Source: Rickettsiales bacterium (lineage in GTDB: Bacteria; Pseudomonadota; Alphaproteobacteria; Rickettsiales; Deianiraeaceae). From it: a stretch of 11,371 nucleotides of DNA. The stretch spans positions 1 through 11,371 of the forward strand of contig JAFUUN010000099.1 of the NCBI GenBank assembly GCA_017477855.1, read 5' to 3'. Numbering within the stretch: the first letter of the stretch is position 1; each line of letters starts with the position of its first letter. The notes below the pieces were generated by a model that was not told the origin of the DNA, ran no database searches, and saw only the letters and a list, made by a program, of their open reading frames with translations. A program made the translations under genes and the position numbers. This document shows positions 5,900-11,371 of the stretch, piece by piece.

Positions 5900-7287
5900 T
5901 AATCAAAAAGTGTGCTATATTCTTGACAGTTGCAGTGAGTGTTTATGTATCGTCGTTGACTGTGCACGCTGATGTTAAACCGCAACAATCAAAACAACAG
6001 GCGCTGGCCAATAGAGTTACAGATGCTAAAATTCTCAAACTCATTGATGAATTTGATGACTATCCAATCTACGAAAGTGAGCTAAAAACAGAGATTGTGC
6101 ATGGAAATATTGGTACAGAAAAATCCGGTGAAAGAGTCAAGTTGGATATTCTATTTGAACGCAGGGAGATGTCAGACCTCATCACTATTTCAGGTCACGG
6201 AATTGAAAACAAAGAATACGTTTTAACATCCATGCAGGAAGAGCCGCCGCGCTTTTTTATTGATGTATTTGGTGCTAAAATCAAGAATAAAAATATCATA
6301 TTTGAATACAAAATTCCCAAAGGCACACGGTTAAAATATGGTCGTCAGCCAAACACAAACTACCGCATTGCATTTGATTTGGAAAATGGTGCGCATGTTG
6401 CAAATGTTGCGCGAACAAAAGACACAATTTCAGTCCTTCTGACATATGACAACAGACATCGCCAAGAGCCTAAAATAGAGCCCAAACCAGCGGATAATAC
6501 ACAAATTTCATCTCCTCAACAGTGTGAATACGAAAATGAAGATATTACAATGATTGACAACTTTGAGGGCCTCAAAAGGATCAGCAGCAATGCAAAATTT
6601 CAGAAAGTTCGTCTTGATAATGGCAAACGGCCAGTAATTGCTATTGACGCTGGCCATGGTGGAGTTGACTCTGGCGCAATCGGAGTTAGTAAAACCAAGG
6701 AAAAAACAATCACATTGATATATGCCAAAGAGCTTCAATTTTTGCTACAACGTCGCGGTTTTAAAGTTGTCATGACACGTAAAAGAAATCAAACAATTCA
6801 ACTCGGAAATCGTGTGCAGATAGCTAAAAAAGGAGGTGCAGATATCTTCATTTCACTGCACACTGATTCCCACAAGAACAAAAAAATGTCTGGAACCACA
6901 ATTTACCGTCTATCTCACTTGAACGAAAAGCACTCTGACTGGAAGCGCTTCTACAACAAAAACTATCTACCAACACACTACGGGAAATACCTATCCAACA
7001 CCTCTGTTTTGGATGTTCTACTCGGTATGACACACAAATCGTTGCTGGAAAAGTCATCCACGTTTGTCACCAATATCTTGCTTGATTTCAAAAAGAAGGG
7101 AATTTGTCACAACTGTCGCCACGGCCAGCGATCGCTTGCTGTCTTGCGTGGACTTAACATGATTTCAATCCTCGTTGAGATTGGCTACATCACTAACCCA
7201 GATGAGGAGGAAAAAATCCTGTCAGCAGACTATACCAGAAAATTCTGCACGGCACTCGCGGATACCATTGAAAACACATTTAGATGA
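5896..7287 (+). CDS. N-acetylmuramoyl-L-alanine amidase (AmiC/Amidase_3 family)
   Basis: Periplasmic zinc amidase that cuts the amide bond between MurNAc and the stem peptide, usually during daughter-cell separation. In 463 aa: signal peptide 1-25 (ending VHA); a beta-rich AMIN-like region about 80-185 that in the family targets the enzyme to peptidoglycan or the septum; a low-complexity linker about 187-212; and the Amidase_3 domain about 245-463. The metal and catalytic residues are all visible: H254 in DAGHGG, E269 in KEKT, H322 in SLHTDS, and E428 in LVEIGYITNPDEE. A helical insertion (about 340-410) lies where AmiC-type enzymes carry the regulatory helix that is released by an EnvC/NlpD-like activator; regulation of that kind here is inferred. 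The gene overlaps the secreted-protein gene by 4 bp and ends exactly next to the stop of the converging surA-like gene. Confidence 0.93.
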   Translation: MIIKKCAIFLTVAVSVYVSSLTVHADVKPQQSKQQALANRVTDAKILKLIDEFDDYPIYESELKTEIVHGNIGTEKSGERVKLDILFERREMSDLITISGHGIENKEYVLTSMQEEPPRFFIDVFGAKIKNKNIIFEYKIPKGTRLKYGRQPNTNYRIAFDLENGAHVANVARTKDTISVLLTYDNRHRQEPKIEPKPADNTQISSPQQCEYENEDITMIDNFEGLKRISSNAKFQKVRLDNGKRPVIAIDAGHGGVDSGAIGVSKTKEKTITLIYAKELQFLLQRRGFKVVMTRKRNQTIQLGNRVQIAKKGGADIFISLHTDSHKNKKMSGTTIYRLSHLNEKHSDWKRFYNKNYLPTHYGKYLSNTSVLDVLLGMTHKSLLEKSSTFVTNILLDFKKKGICHNCRHGQRSLAVLRGLNMISILVEIGYITNPDEEEKILSADYTRKFCTALADTIENTFR

Positions 7288-7863
7288 TTAAATTTTGATA
7301 TCTACAAGATAGAATTTTCTGATTTCATCTACCAGCGCGCGATCCTTTTTAGGGAATTTCTCCTGATAAATACCCATTCTGATGTCTTTTTGGTTTTCCT
7401 TTGTGTTTTTGATGTTGTGCTTCTCTGCATATTGCGCAATCTCATTCTGTGTTATAGAGGCATTCACCTGCATCGCAACAATAGACGACCACATAAACTC
7501 TGTATGCATATACCACTCAAACAAATCCTCGTCCACACCCAACTTCATTGCATTAAGATTTGGAATATTCCGCTTATATTCCTCATATTCCTTAACAATA
7601 TTCTCCTCCTTGATTTCCATCTTTTTCAAGTGCTCTGACTTCAAGTTTTCTTCTACCAAAGAGCTCAATGCTACTGGAAAAATCTGGTCATAATTGCAAT
7701 AGTCCATTTTTTCCATGTTGCAGATTATCTTTGAAAATTGATGCACATCGTAGTCAGTAATTGCGCTCTCGTGCACAACAGCAACAATTTTAACAGCATT
7801 GGCCTCTCTTGAAATTGGTGCGCAAAACATCAATACTGAAAGAAATACCACTGTCTTTTTCAT
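7288..7863 (-). CDS. SurA-like periplasmic chaperone without PPIase domains
   Basis: A 191-aa exported protein. The signal peptide, about 1-23, ends in ANA. The mature start VKIVAVVHESAITDYDV matches the N-terminal chaperone domain of SurA (usual pattern vAVVNdevIT..Dv), and the following helices (LVEENLKSEHLKKMEIKEEN, then an N/D-rich turn, then EFMWSSIVAMQVNASITQNEI) follow the SurA_N layout to about residue 145. No parvulin domain follows. Instead there is a short final helix, KDRALVDEIRKFYLVDIKI, resembling the C-terminal helix of SurA that packs onto the N-domain. SurA is normally about 430 aa, so this looks like the core chaperone module alone, with a presumed role in outer-membrane protein folding. 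It starts 1 nt after the upstream membrane-protein gene and ends with no gap against the converging amidase gene. Confidence 0.75.
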   Translation of the reverse strand: MKKTVVFLSVLMFCAPISREANAVKIVAVVHESAITDYDVHQFSKIICNMEKMDYCNYDQIFPVALSSLVEENLKSEHLKKMEIKEENIVKEYEEYKRNIPNLNAMKLGVDEDLFEWYMHTEFMWSSIVAMQVNASITQNEIAQYAEKHNIKNTKENQKDIRMGIYQEKFPKKDRALVDEIRKFYLVDIKI

Positions 7864-7864
7864 A

Positions 7865-8956
7865 TCATTTCACAGATGTCAACTTCTTGAAGATTGTACT
7901 CATTGGTACACCATTTACAGACGCTTCCTCATCAAACTCCTCTTTTTTTACCTTCATTGAAAGAACATTTTTTGCTGGGTTTGATTGCTTCTTTTTCAGC
8001 ATTGGGACAACATCATTTTTCATAATACGATAAATCTTTTTCAACAGGTCTGTGTTACCCTGTTCGTCTTTTGCGCCCATGTTAAACATGTTCTCAAACA
8101 GTGCATTGTAGTTCTCAATTTCAACCAACAAGTCAGAACTTTTCAACTGCGCACCACGCACAACAATTCCCTGCATGCTTGTCTTAGCAAAAGTGTAGTC
8201 AATTACGAACTTTTCAAATTGTGTTGTATAGATAGTTTCAGTATTTTCCTTTTTAAGACCCCATTTTTTGTCCTCAAATACCTCACGGATGTCAATGTCC
8301 CACTTGAATGGTCTGTTCGCCATCAAAACCATTGGAGAAGCGTCGCCATCATTGAATATCAAAATACCTGATGAGCGGAAATACTGTTTCTTCTCATCTT
8401 GGTTAAATCTAACATCAAGACTGTCAACTTTTACACTTCCTGTTTCAATTGAGTTATCATCCACCAAATTGGCCTGCAATGGTTCTTCTATTGCCAATCC
8501 CCCGAAGTCAGGTTTTTTAAAGAAATGTTTGTTAAAAAATGCGTCAAACGTGATATTCTTATTTGGTACAACATTGAACTTCTTGCCATTCAGCGTTAGC
8601 ACTTCAATGTCCTTCAACTCATTGGAAACAACACTTGGCAGGATAAATCCACTCTTCTTTGAAATATAGACATCACTAATATTAACATCGCCATTGTTAA
8701 CCATTATCCTTGCATCCTTGATGTGCAACCTTGAACGCAAAAAGTCATATTTTGTTGTGTATGAAATGCTGTGATTTGGGTTATCTTTGAATTTTTCAAC
8801 TGTCTTTTCAAAAATTGCATTCAATATAAACACGTTTGCAATATGCAAACACAGTGTCAAAAATAGCGCCGTTGCAGCAGCCGCACATGATATTTTCAAA
8901 GCCAATCTTCTCCTTTTTTTACGACCTAAAACCTTCCCTATAAAAGAGTTTACCAT
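7865..8956 (-). CDS. Membrane-anchored periplasmic protein (hypothetical, possibly DUF2125-like)
   Basis: A 363-aa protein from the ATG at 8956-8954. The frame also opens at a TTG (8983), adding nine residues, but MVNSFIGKVLG followed by the basic patch RKKRRR is a more natural start. A TM helix covers about residues 20-48 of the 363-aa form (SCAAAATALFLTLCLHIA core). The rest is a beta-rich periplasmic domain with repeated short strand motifs (LHIKDARI, VNISDVYI, VKVDSLDVRF, GIVVRGAQL), as seen in AsmA- or DUF2125-type envelope proteins. This resemblance is structural impression rather than an established match. A helical, Lys-rich tail follows (about 300-363). It is cotranscribed with the SurA-like gene, which starts 1 nt after its stop, so a shared role in outer-membrane or envelope biogenesis is plausible. 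No Shine-Dalgarno is visible. Confidence 0.7.
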   Translation of the reverse strand: MVNSFIGKVLGRKKRRRLALKISCAAAATALFLTLCLHIANVFILNAIFEKTVEKFKDNPNHSISYTTKYDFLRSRLHIKDARIMVNNGDVNISDVYISKKSGFILPSVVSNELKDIEVLTLNGKKFNVVPNKNITFDAFFNKHFFKKPDFGGLAIEEPLQANLVDDNSIETGSVKVDSLDVRFNQDEKKQYFRSSGILIFNDGDASPMVLMANRPFKWDIDIREVFEDKKWGLKKENTETIYTTQFEKFVIDYTFAKTSMQGIVVRGAQLKSSDLLVEIENYNALFENMFNMGAKDEQGNTDLLKKIYRIMKNDVVPMLKKKQSNPAKNVLSMKVKKEEFDEEASVNGVPMSTIFKKLTSVK

Positions 8957-8974
8957 AACAAAAAAAACTTGGTA

Positions 8975-9003
8975 GAAAATCAATGTAAAAAAGTAATTGT
9001 CAA
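8975..9003 (-). promoter_or_regulatory. Possible promoter for the membrane-protein/surA-like operon
   Basis: On the minus strand a perfect -35 box TTGACA (9003-8998) lies 42 bp upstream of the preferred ATG at 8956. The matching -10 at 17 bp is only ATTTTC (8980-8975), so one half is strong and the other weak. Its position also favours the 8956 start over the TTG at 8983, which would then lie inside the promoter. Confidence 0.25.
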
Positions 9004-9049
9004 GGTTGATTTTGTGTAAAATAAGCCATTTTCTACATTATTTTAATAA

Positions 9050-9256
9050 TTGCAATTTAAAAAATCATCTGCCAAATGCAAATATGTCAAGAAGAAGACA
9101 AAAAAATTTATACATCGCACAGGAAAACAAGAATATGCAAAATGTAAAATAGGAATAACAGACAACCTTGAAAGAAGATTACAAGAATATAATTCAACAA
9201 CCGGAAAATCATTAGATAATACAACGGAGTATTATCCTTACTTTAACAGATCCTAA
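9050..9256 (+). pseudogene. GIY-YIG/T5orf172-type nuclease domain fragment
   Basis: A 68-residue reading on the plus strand, open only from a TTG directly after a TAA (9047-9049), with no ATG in frame. Its middle, KKFIHRTGKQ...CKIGITDNLERRLQEYNS, resembles the N-terminal half of GIY-YIG-superfamily domains of the T5orf172/Mug113 kind: a short strand (FIH, in the place of GIY), KIGIT (in the place of YIG) and the conserved Arg in NLERRL. Normal domains run to about 90-100 residues with a downstream Glu needed for catalysis. Here the frame stops at NRS, so the catalytic Glu and the last strands are missing. I read it as a truncated remnant, perhaps of a mobile or phage gene. It sits alone between the membrane-protein gene and the end of mnmG. 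Confidence 0.4.
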
Positions 9257-9288
9257 TCCAAAAAGAAGAAAATTGATTTTTTTAAAGT

Positions 9289-9567
9289 TTATCTCTTTAT
9301 CTTCTCCAAAATTGCAAGCACACTTGTTGGGGTGATACCAGGAATTCTACTGGCTTGGTGGAGAGTTTCTGGTTTTGTTTGAGTGAGTTTTTCAACCTCT
9401 TCATTTGATAACGCCCTGACTGTTTTATAATCAAAATTTGCAGGAATTCTCACATTCTGATTTTGTTGCATTTCTGCAATATTTCCTTCCTGACGAGCAA
9501 TATATTTCTCATACATCGCATCAAAAATGACATGTTCGGTAGCTCTGCGAGATACTTTCAAAGCCAT
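9289..9567 (-). CDS. mnmG: MnmG C-terminal fragment (separate ORF, tRNA-modification enzyme)
   Basis: A 92-aa ORF that matches the last helical domain of MnmG (GidA). Landmarks in order: ATEHVIFDAMYEKYIARQ (family pattern VEIxxKYExYIxRQ), IPANFDYKTVRALSNEEVEKL (family IPxxxDYxxxxGLSNEVxxKL), then KPETLHQASRIPGITPTSVLAIL (family RPxTLGQASRIxGxTPAAxxxLL). In complete MnmG this part helps bind tRNA and MnmE. It has its own ATG (9567-9565), placed 2 nt after the stop of a 27-aa mini-ORF. Its frame differs from that of the N-half. The conserved residues are retained and the frame is clean, so it is probably translated and may assemble with the N-half. The two halves together give 628 aa, close to E. 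coli MnmG at 629. Confidence 0.85.
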   Translation of the reverse strand: MALKVSRRATEHVIFDAMYEKYIARQEGNIAEMQQNQNVRIPANFDYKTVRALSNEEVEKLTQTKPETLHQASRIPGITPTSVLAILEKIKR

Positions 9568-9569
9568 AA

Positions 9570-9653
9570 CTAACTCATGAAAAATTTGAATACAGCAATG
9601 CCAAAAACCATAAGCGCAACGATCACACCGACAATAACACCTGTGTTTTTCAT
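9570..9653 (-). CDS. 27-aa single-TM mini-protein inside the split mnmG
   Basis: A minus-strand ORF from ATG (9653-9651) to TAG (9572-9570) encodes 27 residues: MKNTGVIVGVIVALMV followed by FGIAVFKFFMS. It is a short N-tail plus one hydrophobic helix with Gly at positions 5, 9 and 18, typical of very small membrane proteins. It lies between the two mnmG halves. It is in frame with the N-half, separated from it only by the TAA at 9684-9686 and ten sense codons, and its stop is 2 nt before the ATG of the C-half, suggesting translational coupling. No Shine-Dalgarno is visible. Function is unknown; it may be a genuine small protein, the cargo of whatever split mnmG, or a coupling leader for the C-half. 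Confidence 0.5.
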   Translation of the reverse strand: MKNTGVIVGVIVALMVFGIAVFKFFMS

Positions 9654-9683
9654 AAAAAAACCAACTGATAGTAATATTTTGTT

Positions 9684-11294
9684 TTAATTGTCAAAAGAAA
9701 AATTGCAAATTTGGAAGATTTTTCTCTTGTCAACATTTGGATAGCTCAACAACTCATAAGCCGACCGCGCAGTGCCATCATTGTTGATTTCAATGCCAAG
9801 TTTTAGCCATTCATTTGGTGTAAGTTTTTTGTCAAGCAGGACACCTTTTATGCGCCCACTCTCTGCATTTAGTTGTGAAAAAATCTCCCACCTTTTTGTA
9901 CCGACACAACCAATTTTATAGCCCAATTCTGTCAAGCGAAAATCTGCATTGTCAGCTCTACAAGCAAGACGATATTCGCTCCTTGATGTGAAAAGACGAT
10001 ATGGCTCTGCGCCAACTCCCAGAGTGGTTATATCATCAATCATCACGCCAATATATGCCTGTTCGCGCGACAAAATAAACTCCTTGTTCCTGCCAAATCC
10101 TGCAAAAAGCCCTGCATTTATACCAGCAATGCAACCAAGTCCGCCGGCTTCTTCGTATCCTGTTGTTCCAATAATTTGCCCAGCCAAAAAAAGCCCTTCA
10201 ATCTTCTTCGTTTCCAGTGTTTGCTTGACTTCCCGCGGGTCAACCAAGTCATATTCAATCGCATAGCCATACTGTATTATGCACGCATTTTCCAGCCCTT
10301 TGATAGTGTGGATGAATGCGTCTTGCATGTCTTTTGGCATGGACGTTGAAATGCCGTTTGGATACACGAGGTTGCTTGTTAAGCCCTCTGGCTCCAAAAA
10401 AACTTGATGTCGTGGATGGTCAAATCTCTGTAATTTTGTTTCAATCGATGGACAATAACGTGGGCCATTGTATTTTATGTCTCCATTCACCGCAGGAATT
10501 CTGTCCCAGCCGTCTCGGATAACTTTGTGGCTTGCCTCGTTTGTGTAAGTGATATAGCAATCAAGTTGTTTAACTTTTATCTCGTCATCAAGGTAGGACA
10601 TTGGCAGGGTCGTGGTGTCGCTGGCTTGAATTTCCAGCCCTTCATAGTCGATTGTGTCCTTGTCAAGACGACATGGTGTGCCTGTTTTTAGGCGCGTCAT
10701 TGCAAGACCAAGAGTATGCAAATAATTTGCCAAATCTATTGACGGTGGCTCGTGGATGCGGCCAGCGCTTATTCTCTCCTCACCGCAGATTGTTCGTCCG
10801 TTCAAAAATGTTCCTGTGGTTATCGCAACCGCTTTGCAACTGATGGCATTGCCGCTTGCAAGCTCAACTCCGCGCACTTTATTGTTGTCAATTATCAATT
10901 TCACGACTTGATTTTCCACAATGTCAAGGTTGGGATAATCCTGCAACAAATCCCTCATTGCCGAGCGATATAAATCCCTGTCAATTTGGTGTCGTGGCCC
11001 CCAAACAGCTGGGCCTTTACTTGCATTTAGGTTCTTCCTGTTGATGCTTGCCATGTCTGTTGCGCGTGCCATAATGCCGTCCAGAGCGTCAATTTCTCTA
11101 ACAACTGTTCCCTTTCCGATACCTCCAATAGATGGATTGCATGACAACGTGCCAAGGTTTTTGTAGTTAAAAGTCACCAGCAATGTCCTCGCGCCAATCC
11201 TTGCAGCCGCAGTTGAAGCCTCTATTCCAGCATTGCCGCCGCCGATGATGATGACATCATAACTGCCATTTAAAACATTTGTACTGATAAACAC
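9684..11294 (-). CDS. mnmG: MnmG N-terminal part: FAD-dependent tRNA U34 carboxymethylaminomethyl synthase subunit
   Basis: With MnmE, MnmG modifies the wobble uridine (U34) of several tRNAs, using FAD and methylenetetrahydrofolate. In these 536 aa: FAD-binding GGGNAG at 18-23 (normally GGGHAG); LSCNPSIGGIGKG with C52; KGPAVWGPRHQIDRDLY at 93-109, an alphaproteobacterial form; GTFLNG at 161-166; GPRYCPSIE at 277-285 with the catalytic C281; AGQIIGTTGYEEAGG; and TSRSEYRLACRADNADFRL. It then ends in the helical region after ELLSYPNVDKRKIFQICNFSFDN. E. coli MnmG continues at this point for about 90 residues; those are encoded by a separate ORF at 9289-9567. The start is GTG (11294-11292), a few residues before the first strand YDVIIIGGG. 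The 77 bp upstream is AT-rich with no clear promoter or gene. Confidence 0.93.
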   Translation of the reverse strand: MFISTNVLNGSYDVIIIGGGNAGIEASTAAARIGARTLLVTFNYKNLGTLSCNPSIGGIGKGTVVREIDALDGIMARATDMASINRKNLNASKGPAVWGPRHQIDRDLYRSAMRDLLQDYPNLDIVENQVVKLIIDNNKVRGVELASGNAISCKAVAITTGTFLNGRTICGEERISAGRIHEPPSIDLANYLHTLGLAMTRLKTGTPCRLDKDTIDYEGLEIQASDTTTLPMSYLDDEIKVKQLDCYITYTNEASHKVIRDGWDRIPAVNGDIKYNGPRYCPSIETKLQRFDHPRHQVFLEPEGLTSNLVYPNGISTSMPKDMQDAFIHTIKGLENACIIQYGYAIEYDLVDPREVKQTLETKKIEGLFLAGQIIGTTGYEEAGGLGCIAGINAGLFAGFGRNKEFILSREQAYIGVMIDDITTLGVGAEPYRLFTSRSEYRLACRADNADFRLTELGYKIGCVGTKRWEIFSQLNAESGRIKGVLLDKKLTPNEWLKLGIEINNDGTARSAYELLSYPNVDKRKIFQICNFSFDN

Positions 11295-11371
11295 ACTTCA
11301 CGGTTTTTTTATAATTTTAATTGTAAATATTTAACTTCATTTTCTCTTTTTTTGCGCCGCCCGAGGCCACG

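Noticed and set aside
7260..7320. Bidirectional terminator between the converging amidase and surA-like genes
   Set aside because: The stop codons abut with no spacer, and I find no stem followed by a T-tract across the junction.
8268..8669. A 133-aa plus-strand ORF
   Set aside because: Antisense to the membrane-anchored periplasmic protein, with no independent support.
9568..9693. Programmed -1 frameshift joining the two mnmG halves (the C-half frame is open up to 9690, overlapping the end of the N-half)
   Set aside because: The overlap is only a few codons and contains no slippery heptamer. The read-through peptide would be a Cys/Trp-rich stretch unlike any MnmG linker, and the C-half has its own ATG exactly at the domain border.
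11295..11371. Promoter or small ORF upstream of mnmG (a seven-residue ATG reading on the minus strand; TATAAA box)
   Set aside because: The TATAAA has no acceptable -35 at 16-18 bp and the ORF is too short to support; the window also ends here.

Overview
The window looks like chromosomal DNA of an AT-rich alphaproteobacterium, probably with a reduced genome. The reasons are the alphaproteobacterial form of MnmG (KGPAVWGPR-type motif), housekeeping genes packed with gaps of 0-2 bp or overlaps, and many signal-peptide envelope proteins with no recognised family. The lineage is an inference: there is no rRNA, and a Holosporales/Rickettsiales-like or uncultured host-associated group is only a guess.

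Layout. (1) 1-3223, plus strand: a tight operon of ftsH (5' end outside the window), a periplasmic intradiol-dioxygenase-fold protein and an outer-membrane beta-barrel-like protein, with gaps of 2 and 1 bp. (2) 3248-3828, minus strand: a 167-aa single-pass membrane protein with a good sigma70-type promoter, overlapping by one base a 25-aa hydrophobic mini-ORF. (3) 3829-4272: about 440 bp without a convincing gene. It holds that promoter, a hydrophobic open stretch without a start codon, and a structured inverted repeat just beyond dnaJ. (4) 4273-5442, minus strand: dnaJ, divergent across 37 bp from a plus-strand pair (5480-7287) of a lysine-rich secreted protein and an N-acetylmuramoyl-L-alanine amidase that overlap by 4 bp. 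(5) 7288-8956 (alternative start 8983), minus strand: a membrane-anchored periplasmic protein and a SurA-like chaperone lacking the parvulin domains; the second abuts the amidase gene tail to tail with no spacer. (6) 9050-9256: a remnant of a GIY-YIG/T5orf172-type domain. (7) 9289-11294, minus strand: mnmG, split into two ORFs.

The most unusual feature is mnmG. Residues matching the usual protein are divided between a 536-aa N-terminal ORF (FAD domain, catalytic Cys and most of the helical region) and a 92-aa C-terminal ORF with its own ATG. The sum, 628 aa, is close to the normal single-chain length, so little or nothing has been lost at the break. The gap of about 116 bp contains a 27-aa single-TM mini-ORF, in frame with the N-half and ending 2 nt before the start of the C-half.

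Second-tier observations are an FtsH whose Walker B Asp is Asn (FINEID) in an otherwise intact protease, a dioxygenase-fold protein with one iron-ligand His replaced by Asn, and a SurA reduced to its N-domain plus C-terminal helix. Several genes together suggest an envelope-maintenance theme: membrane proteolysis (FtsH), outer-membrane protein chaperoning (SurA-like), peptidoglycan cleavage (amidase) and small membrane proteins. I see no CRISPR array, insertion sequence, tRNA, rRNA or recognisable defence system.
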